Below, one piece after another: positions 25,066 to 33,812 of a stretch of 47,921 nt of DNA. Position numbers and translations under genes: made by a program. How positions within the stretch are numbered: the stretch's first letter is position 1; every line of letters starts with the position of its first letter. A model generated the notes under the pieces. That model was given only the letters and a program-made list of their open reading frames with translations, made no database searches and was not told the origin of the DNA. Origin of the DNA: Myroides injenensis M09-0166 (GTDB taxonomy: Bacteria > Bacteroidota > Bacteroidia > Flavobacteriales > Flavobacteriaceae); assembly GCF_000246945.1 (NCBI RefSeq), contig NZ_BAEX01000014.1, forward strand, positions 1 through 47,921. Reading direction: 5' to 3'.

Positions 25066-26562
25066 TTATTTTACAATCTTTCGTTCTGCCCAACTTAGTA
25101 CATCTATATAAAGAATACTTCGTCTATAATATTTATTTTTAAACAAACTTCTTGCCTCCTCCGCAAATTCAATTAAAACTTGATTGCGCTCTTGTGGGTA
25201 ACATTTAACTAAGCCTTCAAACAATTTCATAAATGACTCATGAATAGGCGTTTGATTCTTCATTTTTGACATTAGTAGTTTATTCGCTAAGATATATTCT
25301 TCATATTTTTCATCTTTTCCTGATTCAAACTGAGCCATTAGTGATAATATTCGTGTATGAAACAAAAGGTCCTCTTGAACAGAATATTTTGTTTTATATA
25401 GAATCTGGTTGCAATAAACAATGGTATTTTCATAGCTCTTATAACCAAAATACAAAGCGGCTACTTTAAAATAAAGTACTAAAAAGTGATGCTCATCTAT
25501 CATATTTTGATATTCTTTTACCCCTCTTTGTAATTGCTTTATAAACAACAAACTACCATTATAATCTTGCTTAATAAATTCATGATTCAATTTATTATTA
25601 AACTGTAATAAAAATACTTGTGAATCAATATTACTTGACTGAGGAAACATACCGCTATTCAATACTTTTTCAAGTTTTTCATTCCAAACTAAAAAACGAT
25701 CAACTGATTTGAATAATAAAATCAACTTAAATAAGTAAGAGTTTCCTTTCAAATACCATATAGGATTACTAATAATCATCTTTGGATGATCATAAAAAAG
25801 TTGCACCCATAAAGTACTATACTTATAAGCGCCTCTATAATCTTGCACCAAAAAACAATACCAAACGTGCGCTTTATAATACCAAAGTTTCTCTCTAAAC
25901 TTTAAATCATCAATCTTAATCGTTGTTAATTTTTCTTGAAACAATCTCGTGATCCTTTTCTTATCTTCTTTACTTTTGGCATATCCTGAAGTAAGCATCT
26001 CATTATAAAACTCAAGAGACAAATTAGATAGCTTAGTAGCATAAAGATACTGTTCGCTTAACAATTCAGATTGTGCTATTAATTCTCCTGCTCTTCCACT
26101 AATACTACGTGTTATATATTGAGATTCAATCACTTTTTCTAATTCAATTATTTCTAAGGCTAATGTCTTCTCTTGTAAGTCTAAAGCATTAGTTTTTGCT
26201 TTATCTAATATTTTTAAACTCTGTTTGTGCAATCCCTTTTGGTATAAAATAGTTGCAAAATCTAACTGTTCTCGAATTTGTATCCTTGTATTTTTTTTAC
26301 TTGGATTCATTCTCAAACTAATTAATATAGTGCGATATAAATTTGCCTTTAAATTAGATAACTGTTGTTTACTACTTATATTTTTTTTCAAGATTAACTG
26401 TTCATCATAGACTTCCATTTTATCAATGAGATTAAATAAAGAGATAAACTTTGCATCATAGTTATTCTGAAGACGATTTACGTATAACGTAAATTGTCTT
26501 TTTTCAGACCTAGTCATTGATTTAATCAGTACAAAAAGTGACTCTTTACTTGAATTTGACAT
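25066..26562 (-). CDS. Conserved helical-repeat (TPR-like) protein, function unknown
   Basis: 498 residues, almost wholly alpha-helical by composition, with TPR-like pairs such as YQKGLHKQSLKILDKAKTNA (about 110-130) and a later KSYENTIVYCNQILYKTKY. There is no signal peptide, so it should be cytoplasmic. The basic N-terminus (SMTRSEKRQFTLYV) is a recurrent feature of similar Bacteroidota proteins I have seen, annotated only as hypothetical. It may be a scaffold or regulator. It is divergent from the leucine operon across 143 bases, but no functional link is visible. A TATATTTG box lies at 26642-26649. Confidence 0.75.
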   Translation of the reverse strand: MSNSSKESLFVLIKSMTRSEKRQFTLYVNRLQNNYDAKFISLFNLIDKMEVYDEQLILKKNISSKQQLSNLKANLYRTILISLRMNPSKKNTRIQIREQLDFATILYQKGLHKQSLKILDKAKTNALDLQEKTLALEIIELEKVIESQYITRSISGRAGELIAQSELLSEQYLYATKLSNLSLEFYNEMLTSGYAKSKEDKKRITRLFQEKLTTIKIDDLKFREKLWYYKAHVWYCFLVQDYRGAYKYSTLWVQLFYDHPKMIISNPIWYLKGNSYLFKLILLFKSVDRFLVWNEKLEKVLNSGMFPQSSNIDSQVFLLQFNNKLNHEFIKQDYNGSLLFIKQLQRGVKEYQNMIDEHHFLVLYFKVAALYFGYKSYENTIVYCNQILYKTKYSVQEDLLFHTRILSLMAQFESGKDEKYEEYILANKLLMSKMKNQTPIHESFMKLFEGLVKCYPQERNQVLIEFAEEARSLFKNKYYRRSILYIDVLSWAERKIVK

Positions 26563-26641
26563 TGTATAAAAAATATTATTAAAACACTAAAAATCAACAA
26601 ATTAATTTATTTCGTTTTTAGTTTGACATTGTAAAAAAAAA

Positions 26642-26649
26642 CAAATATA
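26642..26649 (-). promoter_or_regulatory. -7 box before the helical-repeat gene
   Basis: TATATTTG on the minus strand, 80 bases upstream of the start codon. The -33 element is missing. Confidence 0.35.
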
Positions 26650-26705
26650 AAAAAACAAAAAAGCGAATAACCACTTTTGTCCAAAGTTACTTTAAAACAC
26701 ACAGT

Positions 26706-27881
26706 ATGAAAACGGAAAAAATAGAGATTTTTGACACTACCCTTAGAGATGGAGAGCAAGTACCTGGTTGTAAACTAGATAAACAAGAAAAAATAAATAT
26801 TGCCCTCAAACTCGATGAACTTGGTGTGGATGTTATCGAAGCTGGTTTTCCTATTTCAAGTCCTGGTGATTTTGAAGCTGTGCAAAAAATCAGCAAAATT
26901 GTAAAAAATGCAAAAGTATGTGCATTAACTAGAGCGAATAAAAAGGATATTGAAGCGGCAGCTAAAGCATTACAATATGCAAAAAAACCACGTATTCACA
27001 CAGGTATAGGAACATCTGAATCGCATATTAAATATAAATTCAATTCGACTCAAGATGATATTCTCGAACGCGCAGTTGAAGCTGTCACTTATGCAAAGCA
27101 ATTTGCTGATGACGTAGAATTTTATGCTGAAGATGCTGGTAGAACAGATAATCTATTTTTAGCTAAAGTATGTGAAGCTGTAATTCAAGCTGGCGCTACC
27201 GTAGTAAATATTCCGGACACCACCGGTTATTGTCTTCCTTCTGATTATGGAGAAAAGATTAAGTTTCTAAAAGATAATGTCAAGAATATAGAACAAGCTA
27301 TTATATCTTGTCACTGTCACAATGATTTAGGAATGGCAACAGCAAATGCAATTGCTGGAATTATAAATGGTGCTAGACAGATTGAATGTACCATTAATGG
27401 AATTGGAGAACGTGCTGGTAATACAGCTTTAGAAGAAGTGGTAATGATTATCAAACAACATGAAAAGTTGGGATTTCATACAGATATTAATTCAGTTATG
27501 CTAAATGAATTAAGTACACTTACATCCACGACAATGGGAATGTTTGTACAACCCAACAAAGCAATTGTTGGTGCTAATGCCTTTGCACATAGTTCTGGTA
27601 TACACCAAGATGGTGTAATCAAGAGAAGAGATACTTATGAAATTATTGATCCTAGAGAAGTTGGGATAAATGAATCTTCAATAGTATTAACTGCCAGAAG
27701 CGGACGTTCAGCATTAGCCTATCGATTTAAGAATATAGGTTATGACGTTACTAAAACAGAATTAGATATTTTGTATCAACATTTTTTAATGTTGGCAGAT
27801 ACTAAGAAAGAAGTAACAGAAAAAGATCTTTTTACATTAATGAATTCTTATAGTAAAAAGCAATTAATTAACCACGCATAA
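26706..27881 (+). CDS. leuA: 2-isopropylmalate synthase, short form without regulatory domain
   Basis: 391 residues. LeuA condenses acetyl-CoA with 2-oxoisovalerate in the first step of leucine synthesis. The TIM-barrel motifs are present: [12 protein letters not shown] at 10-21 (Arg14, Asp15 at the active site), [13 protein letters not shown], and the metal pair His203/His205 in [23 protein letters not shown] and [10 protein letters not shown] complete the family pattern. The protein stops after the subdomain that follows the barrel; the C-terminal leucine-binding regulatory domain of the usual 500-residue enzyme is absent. Classical feedback inhibition through that domain is thus not possible. 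Homocitrate synthase is an alternative by family, but the leu neighbours decide for LeuA. First gene of leuA-C-D-B. Confidence 0.93.
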   Translation: MKTEKIEIFDTTLRDGEQVPGCKLDKQEKINIALKLDELGVDVIEAGFPISSPGDFEAVQKISKIVKNAKVCALTRANKKDIEAAAKALQYAKKPRIHTGIGTSESHIKYKFNSTQDDILERAVEAVTYAKQFADDVEFYAEDAGRTDNLFLAKVCEAVIQAGATVVNIPDTTGYCLPSDYGEKIKFLKDNVKNIEQAIISCHCHNDLGMATANAIAGIINGARQIECTINGIGERAGNTALEEVVMIIKQHEKLGFHTDINSVMLNELSTLTSTTMGMFVQPNKAIVGANAFAHSSGIHQDGVIKRRDTYEIIDPREVGINESSIVLTARSGRSALAYRFKNIGYDVTKTELDILYQHFLMLADTKKEVTEKDLFTLMNSYSKKQLINHA

Positions 27882-27893
27882 CAAATAGTAAAG

Positions 27894-29297
27894 ATGAATA
27901 ATCTACCTAAAACTTTATTTGATAAAGTATGGGACGCTCACGTTGTAGAGCGTATAGAAGATGGACCGGAAATTTTATATATAGACAAACACCTAATTCA
28001 TGAAGTAACAAGTCCACAAGCATTTGATGAACTAAGAAAAAGAAATATTAAGCTTTTTAGACCAAAACAGATTGTAGCAACTGTAGATCATAATGTTCCA
28101 ACACTAAATCAGGAATTACCTATAAAAGATGAATTATCAAAACAACAAGTTCAACAGTTAACAGATAATTGCAGCGAAAATGGTGTTGAACTTTATGGTT
28201 TAGGCCACCCTTATCAAGGCATTGTTCATATTATAGCTCCTGAACTAGGAATTACACAACCTGGTATGAGTATGGTTTGTGGAGATAGTCATACCTCTAC
28301 TCATGGTGCTTTTGGTACTATTGCTTTTGGAATAGGTACAAGTCAAGTAGCACAAGTATTTGCTAGTCAATGTGTGCTAATGAATAAACCTAAATCGATG
28401 CGAGTTACAGTTAATGGAAAGCTTAATGATTTTGTACAGCCAAAAGATATTATTCTATACATTATTTCCAAAGTAGGCACAGACGCAGGAACTGGATTTT
28501 TTTGCGAATATGCTGGTAACGTATTTACAGAAATGAGTATGGAAGGACGAATGACTGTCTGCAATATGAGTATTGAAATGGGTGCTCGTGGTGGAATGAT
28601 TGCACCTGATCAAACAACATTTGATTATCTATATGGACGTAAGTTTGCACCCAAAGGAGATGAATGGAATAAAAAAGTAGCCTACTGGAAAACTTTACCG
28701 ACTGATAAAGAAGCTGTTTTTGACAAAGAATATGTTTTTAATGCTGAGGATATACAACCTATGATTACATATGGAACAAATCCTAGCATGGGGATCTCAA
28801 TCAATCACGCTATTCCAAAAAGTAGTAGCGAATCTGAAAAAAAAGCACTCCAGTACATGGATTTGTATGGAGGGCAATCTCTAGAAAGTATTCCTGTCAG
28901 ACATATTTTTATAGGAAGTTGTACCAATGCCAGAATTGAGGATTTTAGAGTTGCGGCATCATATATCCAAGGAAAGCAAATAGCTAAAGAAATAAACGCA
29001 TTAATAGTTCCGGGATCACAGCAAGTTGTACAACAAATAAAAGAAGAAGGATTAGATAAGATATTTGAAGAGGCAGGTTTTCAAATTCGTCAACCAGGAT
29101 GTTCAGCTTGTTTGGCAATGAATGATGATAAGATACCTGCTGGCGATTATTGCGTTTCGACCTCTAATAGAAATTTTGAAGGTAGACAAGGACAAGGAGC
29201 TCGTACGTTATTAGCGAGTCCCCTTACAGCAGCAATAGTAGCAATAGAAGGAAAAATTACCTACCAAAAACTAAATGAATATGCAAGCATTAATTAA
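27894..29297 (+). CDS. leuC: 3-isopropylmalate dehydratase large subunit
   Basis: 467 residues. With LeuD it isomerises 2-isopropylmalate to 3-isopropylmalate using a 4Fe-4S cluster. The cluster ligands are Cys343 in [11 protein letters not shown] and Cys403 and Cys406 in [10 protein letters not shown]. The substrate motifs [14 protein letters not shown] at 128-141 and the [10 protein letters not shown] stretch near 430-440 are intact. Length is normal. It begins 12 bases after leuA and overlaps the start of leuD by 23 bases, indicating translational coupling of the two subunits. Confidence 0.96.
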   Translation: MNNLPKTLFDKVWDAHVVERIEDGPEILYIDKHLIHEVTSPQAFDELRKRNIKLFRPKQIVATVDHNVPTLNQELPIKDELSKQQVQQLTDNCSENGVELYGLGHPYQGIVHIIAPELGITQPGMSMVCGDSHTSTHGAFGTIAFGIGTSQVAQVFASQCVLMNKPKSMRVTVNGKLNDFVQPKDIILYIISKVGTDAGTGFFCEYAGNVFTEMSMEGRMTVCNMSIEMGARGGMIAPDQTTFDYLYGRKFAPKGDEWNKKVAYWKTLPTDKEAVFDKEYVFNAEDIQPMITYGTNPSMGISINHAIPKSSSESEKKALQYMDLYGGQSLESIPVRHIFIGSCTNARIEDFRVAASYIQGKQIAKEINALIVPGSQQVVQQIKEEGLDKIFEEAGFQIRQPGCSACLAMNDDKIPAGDYCVSTSNRNFEGRQGQGARTLLASPLTAAIVAIEGKITYQKLNEYASIN

Positions 29298-29865
29298 AAT
29301 AGAATCAACAGCGGTACCATTGCCTATAGAAAATATAGATACTGATCAAATCATTCCTGCTCGCTTTTTAAAAAGTATAAATAGAGCTGGTTTTGGTGAA
29401 AACTTATTTAGGGATTGGAGATATGAAAACAATGGAGCAATTAAACAAAACTTCCCTTTAAATAATTTAAAATACAGTGGAAAAATTCTTGTAGCAGGTA
29501 ATAACTTTGGTTGTGGTAGTAGTCGAGAACATGCAGCTTGGGCATTAACTGATTACGGTTTTAGAGTTGTGGTAAGTAGTTATTTTGCCGATATATTTAA
29601 AGGAAATGCTTTAAATAATGGACTACTCCCTGTTGTTGTTAGCACTGAGTATCTAAATTACTTATTAACAGAAATAGAACAAAACCCTGCAACTAAAATT
29701 ATTGTAGATGTCAAACAACAATATATTGAAGTAAATAACCAGAAACAACACTTTGATATTGATCCATATAAAAAACTATGTTTATTACATGGATACGATG
29801 ATATAGATTATTTACTAAGTCAAAAAAGTAAAATTGAAGCCTTTGAGAACAAACTAAAAAACTAA
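29275..29865 (+). CDS. leuD: 3-isopropylmalate dehydratase small subunit
   Basis: 196 residues, the swivel-domain partner of LeuC. Motifs: [17 protein letters not shown] near 17-33, [16 protein letters not shown] near 76-91 and [16 protein letters not shown] near 103-118. Two start codons are possible, 29275 and 29281, two codons apart; both lie inside the end of leuC and the choice is open. The gene is followed by leuB after four bases. Confidence 0.95.
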   Translation: MNMQALIKIESTAVPLPIENIDTDQIIPARFLKSINRAGFGENLFRDWRYENNGAIKQNFPLNNLKYSGKILVAGNNFGCGSSREHAAWALTDYGFRVVVSSYFADIFKGNALNNGLLPVVVSTEYLNYLLTEIEQNPATKIIVDVKQQYIEVNNQKQHFDIDPYKKLCLLHGYDDIDYLLSQKSKIEAFENKLKN

Positions 29866-29869
29866 AATT

Positions 29870-30988
29870 ATGACAAAAACATACCAAATAGCAGTTCTTC
29901 CAGGTGACGGGATAGGTCCCGAAGTAATAGAAGAAACAATCAAAGTATTAAAGACAGTTGCACAAACATACGTTGTACAATTAAACTATCATTATGCCTT
30001 AATAGGAGCACAAGCAATTGATCAAACAGATAAACCATTACCTCCAGAAACCTTAGCAATTTGTAAAAGTGCAGATGCAATCTTATTTGGTGCTATTGGT
30101 GATCCTAAATATGATAACAACCCAGATGCAAAAGTACGCCCAGAACAAGGTTTATTAGCATTGAGAAAAGAATTAGGTCTTTTTTCTAATGTTCGACCAA
30201 TAAAATCGTACAGTAAATTAAGCAGCTTAAGTCCATTAAAAGAAGAAATTATAAAAGATACAGACTTGATCATTTATAGAGAATTAATCAGTGGTATCTA
30301 TTTTGGAGAAAAATATACTTCTGACGATGGTAAATCAGCCACTGATATTTGTACTTACCATCAAGAAGAAATAGAAAGAATTACACACTTAGCATTTAAA
30401 TCAGCACAAAAAAGAAATAAAAAACTTACATTAATAGATAAGGCAAATGTCTTAGAAACTTCTAGACTTTGGAGAAAAGTAGTAAAAGTTATTGCTATTG
30501 AATATCCAGATGTAGAAGTAGATTTTATGTTTGTAGATAATGCTGCAATGCAATTAATATTAAACCCTAAACAATTTGACGTTATACTAACCGAAAATAT
30601 GTTTGGCGATATTATATCTGACGAAGCAAGTGTGATTGGTGGATCTATAGGTTTACTCCCTTCTGCTTCTATTGGTGAGCAGACTGCTTTATTTGAACCA
30701 ATACACGGTTCTTATCCACAGGCAAAAGGTAAGGGAATTGCTAACCCAATTGCCTCAATATTAAGTAGCGCTATGATGCTAGACTATTTAGGTGAACAAG
30801 AAGCAGCAGAAGCAATCCGAGATGCAGTACAATATTGTATTTATGCAGGCGTACTTACACCCGATTTAAATAAATCATCTCAATACTCAACTATTCAAGT
30901 AGGAGATTTTATATGTCATCATATAAAATACAGAACAGGTTTGAGATATCAAGATAATGTCCCACATAGTAAATCAACCATTATTTAG
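29870..30988 (+). CDS. leuB: 3-isopropylmalate dehydrogenase
   Basis: 372 residues. LeuB oxidises and decarboxylates 3-isopropylmalate with NAD to 2-oxoisocaproate. Motifs: VLPGDGIGPEV near the start, RPEQGLLALRKELGLFSNVRP near 91-110 with the substrate-binding arginines, IYRELISGIYFGEK, and ENMFGDIISDEASVIGGSIGLLPSAS (about 242-267) with the metal aspartates. GSYPQAKGKGIANPIA near 285-300 is the NAD-binding loop. It is the last gene of the operon; a strong terminator follows at 31039-31065. No leader peptide or T-box was seen upstream of leuA. Confidence 0.96.
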   Translation: MTKTYQIAVLPGDGIGPEVIEETIKVLKTVAQTYVVQLNYHYALIGAQAIDQTDKPLPPETLAICKSADAILFGAIGDPKYDNNPDAKVRPEQGLLALRKELGLFSNVRPIKSYSKLSSLSPLKEEIIKDTDLIIYRELISGIYFGEKYTSDDGKSATDICTYHQEEIERITHLAFKSAQKRNKKLTLIDKANVLETSRLWRKVVKVIAIEYPDVEVDFMFVDNAAMQLILNPKQFDVILTENMFGDIISDEASVIGGSIGLLPSASIGEQTALFEPIHGSYPQAKGKGIANPIASILSSAMMLDYLGEQEAAEAIRDAVQYCIYAGVLTPDLNKSSQYSTIQVGDFICHHIKYRTGLRYQDNVPHSKSTII

Positions 30989-31038
30989 CTATTCTGTGAT
31001 TTATTATTTTATTTTTAGTTTTCTATAGTTTTTTAATT

Positions 31039-31065
31039 CAATCCTATCTTCACCAGATAGGATTG
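31039..31065 (+). terminator. Terminator of the leu operon
   Basis: 11-bp perfect stem (CAATCCTATCT at 31039-31049 with 31055-31065), five-base loop, then TTTTT. It lies 50 bases after leuB. Confidence 0.93.
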
Positions 31066-31134
31066 TTTTTATTATATAAATCAATTCCCTCACTAGTTCT
31101 AGATAATTAAAAAATTAGATAATATAGTTTATTA

Positions 31135-31434
31135 CTAACCTACCGACCTTACATGTTTCATTATCTCTTGAGGAGTCACTATACCCGTATATCTCCAGTA
31201 AATATCCCCGCTAGTATTTAATAAAATTATCGTTGGAACAGAACGTATAAAGAATTCTTCTTTCAACTCTCTATTCTCGTCTATATTTATACGTTCAAAA
31301 TCAACATACGCTCTAATATCATCTTCTATATGATCAACTACATTAGATAATGTCCTACATGGAACACACCAATCAGCATAAAATTGTAATAAAACTGGTC
31401 GTTCTAAATTATCGAAATCTAAAGTACTTTCCAT
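31135..31434 (-). CDS. Thioredoxin family protein
   Basis: 99 residues, a bare thioredoxin fold without signal peptide, so probably cytoplasmic. The active site is WCVPC (Cys23, Cys26) in FYADWCVPCRTL; the middle residue Val replaces the Gly of classical thioredoxin, which should change its redox potential. The cis-proline motif SVPTIILL is present. The protein is strongly acidic in its middle (HIEDDIRAYVDFE). It could be a general thioredoxin or a client-specific reductant. It stands alone, convergent with the leucine operon. Confidence 0.9.
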   Translation of the reverse strand: MESTLDFDNLERPVLLQFYADWCVPCRTLSNVVDHIEDDIRAYVDFERINIDENRELKEEFFIRSVPTIILLNTSGDIYWRYTGIVTPQEIMKHVRSVG

Positions 31435-31839
31435 TTCTAAATTTTAATTAAAAAACAATAACGTTGTATAGTATAAAAAAACGCTATTATTTTGATACTA
31501 CAAAACTAATTGCGTTCTAATCATTATATATTATTCTTTCAGGAGATTAAATAGCACAAACCACAGATTTATGATTTTATCACTATATCATTATCTTCTA
31601 TTCTAGTTAACTAAAATCTAGCAATACTAATATCTTATCCATAAAAGTTTTCAATTACACATCTGTTAAAGTTACAATACGAATTAAAAAAAAATGTTAT
31701 CTACTTAAATATAAGTATTTAAAAACTATAAAACCAAGGAGGAAGAAAAGTAACAAAAATTAATACAAATGAAAATAGCTCTAATTAAAGAGCTATTTTC
31801 TACCAAAAACTAAAAAATGTAAGATGCTTACAAAATTTA
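31435..31839. other. 400-base intergenic region
   Basis: AT-rich, no gene. It contains the terminator of the thioesterase gene (31771-31800). A Shine-Dalgarno-like AAGGAGGA occurs at 31736-31743 on the plus strand but no reading frame follows it. Confidence 0.5.
31771..31800 (-). terminator. Terminator of the thioesterase gene
   Basis: 12-bp perfect stem (GAAAATAGCTCT at 31771-31782 with 31789-31800), six-base loop, 39 bases after the stop codon on the minus strand. Confidence 0.9.
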
Positions 31840-32250
31840 TTATCGTGCTACCTTATCCAATATTGGGATAGGTGTAAAATCATCATCTAAAGCTACTAAA
31901 GTAAAAATACCTGAAACAACTTTTTGTCGATACTCCTCTTTCATCTTTTCTCTAAACACATCGACTTTAATTCTAATGCTAGTATTACCTATTGACTCCA
32001 CATTACCAACTAATTCAACTAATGAACCTGCCGGTATTGGTCTACTAAAATCAATTCTATCACTACTAACAATTACGAAATTCTTACGGCAAAAGCGAGT
32101 TGCTGTCATAAAAGCAGTTTCTGTCATCATCATAATTACTCTACCACCAAACATTGTATTATGATGGTTCGTCGTATCAGGAAAAACCACTTTAAACACA
32201 TGTGTTTCCGCTTTTATTTTGCGGGCATCTACAGATTCTTCTAAAACCAT
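31840..32250 (-). CDS. Hot-dog-fold acyl-CoA thioesterase
   Basis: 136 residues from the ATG at 32250; a TTG at 32262 would add four residues. The hot-dog thioesterase pattern is clear: VFPDTTNHHNTMFGGRVIMMMTETAF near 20-45 holds the central helix with catalytic Asn and the GG turn, and RIDFSRPIPAGSLVELVG is the following strand pair typical of acyl-CoA hydrolases of the YciA/BACH group. It would hydrolyse acyl-CoA in the cytoplasm; chain length cannot be told. It is the next gene downstream (264 bases) of the cobalamin riboswitch on the same strand, but a regulatory link is uncertain because of the distance and the lack of any B12 connection for this enzyme. Confidence 0.88.
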   Translation of the reverse strand: MVLEESVDARKIKAETHVFKVVFPDTTNHHNTMFGGRVIMMMTETAFMTATRFCRKNFVIVSSDRIDFSRPIPAGSLVELVGNVESIGNTSIRIKVDVFREKMKEEYRQKVVSGIFTLVALDDDFTPIPILDKVAR

Positions 32251-32514
32251 TAAATCACTCAACGCTATAATTGTTTTTATAATTAATAATTAAAAAACGA
32301 ATAATACTTATATAAATCTTAATGGTATATAGCACTAAAACTTTTAAAAGAAAATGATAGGAAAAGATGATTTAACGAAAAGATAAATACGCAATATCCA
32401 ACAAGTATTGGACAATAAAATAAATTGCTCTATTCTTAAAAAATAGAGAGTAAATAACTAATCTACGTATTCAACTTGACATTAAGCTCTAAACCGCGAA
32501 AGCATAGTCTTTAA

Positions 32515-32695
32515 AAGAATTAGGCAGGTCTCCTGACTTGTAACAACTTTTATCGTCCTTCCCATTATAAATAACAGTGGAACACTATGGATAAAAATCT
32601 TTTGTGTTACTTACAGTTGCGCGACAGTTCATGATTTACACATGATTCCCTTTTCATATACAACTAAGTATAACCTATCTTCGTCTGTAATCCTT
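32515..32695 (-). ncRNA. Cobalamin (B12) riboswitch, apparently without a target gene
   Basis: Reading on the minus strand, the aptamer shows the conserved blocks in order: GGGAATCATGTGTAAATC, then ACTGTCGCGCAACTGTAA, CCACTGT, TGGGAAGGAC, and the 3' signature AGTCAGGAGACCTGCC. A closing P1 helix pairs AAGGATTA (32688-32695) with TAATTCTT (32515-32522) with one G-U pair. These are the core elements of the cobalamin riboswitch, which turns off downstream genes such as btuB when adenosylcobalamin or a related form binds. The next gene on the strand is a thioesterase 264 bases away, and the spacer has no good terminator or ribosome-binding switch that I can recognise. The B12-related meaB is 12 kb away on the other strand. 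Confidence 0.9.
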
Positions 32696-32868
32696 ATTTT
32701 TTTTAAGAATTACCCTGCGAATATAAGTAAAACTTTATTAACTACCTCTTATTTTTATTATAGTAAATTGTCACAGTCTAGCTTCTTCACACAACTGTAT
32801 TGAATATCGTTGATGTAAAATAGTAATTTATTCTAAAACACTGTACTGAGTTTTTACACTATACATTT

Positions 32869-32984
32869 ATTAAATGAACAGCAGTTTACATTTAATGAGC
32901 AAAATAAATACACATAGTACTTATTTGCTAAAAAACACATTAACACTGCTTTATATCACAACTTTAATTACTAAGTGATATAAA
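32869..32984. repeat. Row of inverted repeats
   Basis: ATTAAATG (32869-32876) with its complement at 32889-32896, then an imperfect GCAAAATAA / TTATTTGC pair, then a perfect 10-bp pair TTTATATCAC (32950-32959) / 32975-32984 with a 15-base loop. None has a clear terminator T run. Confidence 0.45.
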
Positions 32985-33281
32985 AACTGGCTGAATAACA
33001 AATGGAACTATCCTGATTTTTAAGTTCTCATAAGAAAATAACTATGAAGTTGTCTTGAATTTTGTAAAATAAAGCAGAACTATAGAAATTTCAGAAAACA
33101 AAAAAATCAAGGTGACTTCATCTTATTATTACTCATCCAATTCATTATAACCGTTTAATTATTCAAAGGCCTTTTTTGAATAGAAGTGACTAAAATAATT
33201 CATAGAATTTTTGATTTCATAGATGCCTTTATTACAGTAGACATGCGCCTTAATTACTATAGATAAAATGATTTTTTCAAC

Positions 33282-33371
33282 AATGCGTCAACACTTCTTC
33301 AAGATTCCTTCAACAAATAACCCTCTATATGGAGCAATCATGGGAAAGTGTTGAAGAAGTGTTGAAGCATT
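33282..33371. repeat. Long inverted repeat with 21-base arms
   Basis: Arms at 33282-33302 and 33351-33371 are complementary with one mismatch; the central 15 bases (TCAACACTTCTTCAA) are perfect. The 48-base spacer contains another copy of the CTTCAACA unit (33308-33315), and the unit GTTGAAG appears twice in the right arm region. There is no adjacent gene, so this is not an ordinary terminator. Confidence 0.6.
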
Positions 33372-33753
33372 TCGCTCGAACCCTTATGAATACTAGTCTT
33401 GACAAGTATTCCAATTTTACCTCAATAAATCATTTTTAACATAAATCATTATAAATTAAATAGATACGCTTTTTATGATTAAAAAAAGTGAGGTATTTTT
33501 TTGTTGTGCTTTGATAATTAAAGTATTCACAGAAAACCTTCTAACCTATTGATATGTAAAAGATGTATTAGGTATAGAATTCTATTCTGCATACATAACT
33601 AAGTAATTAACTAATGATGAAATACCTCTACTAGGATTAATTTATTAATGCTGATTTTGATTCATAGAACCTTAGAAAAATTGTTAGAAGTAAAGAAATA
33701 ATAGTTAACACCTGTCCTAATAAACGAAATGGGCAAGATGTCTTCTATAACAA

Positions 33754-33787
33754 AACAGGTTACTTTCTTGCAAGAAAGTAACCTGTT
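33754..33787 (-). terminator. Terminator of the LTA-synthase-like gene
   Basis: A perfect 34-base palindrome (arms of 17, core CAGGTTACTTTC), followed on the minus strand by TTTTGTTAT, 25 bases after the stop codon. Confidence 0.9.
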
Positions 33788-33812
33788 AAAATGATAAATT
33801 ACACTAAAAATG

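Larger units (their letters stand above)
32251..33812. other. 1.5-kb gene-free region with riboswitch and inverted repeats
   Basis: No supported gene on either strand. It contains a cobalamin riboswitch (32515-32695, minus), a series of hairpins (32869-32984), a long inverted repeat (33282-33371) and the terminator of the sulfatase-fold gene (33754-33787). Short frames here do not look coding. The minus strand between the riboswitch and the thioesterase holds only a seven-codon frame and a weak 7-bp hairpin (32428-32448). Confidence 0.6.

Noticed and set aside
26563-26705. Leader peptide or T-box controlling leuA
   Set aside because: No short frame rich in Leu codons and no T-box specifier or antiterminator pattern was found.
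31736-31743. Shine-Dalgarno-like AAGGAGGA
   Set aside because: No start codon or reading frame follows, and genes of this group rarely use such sites.
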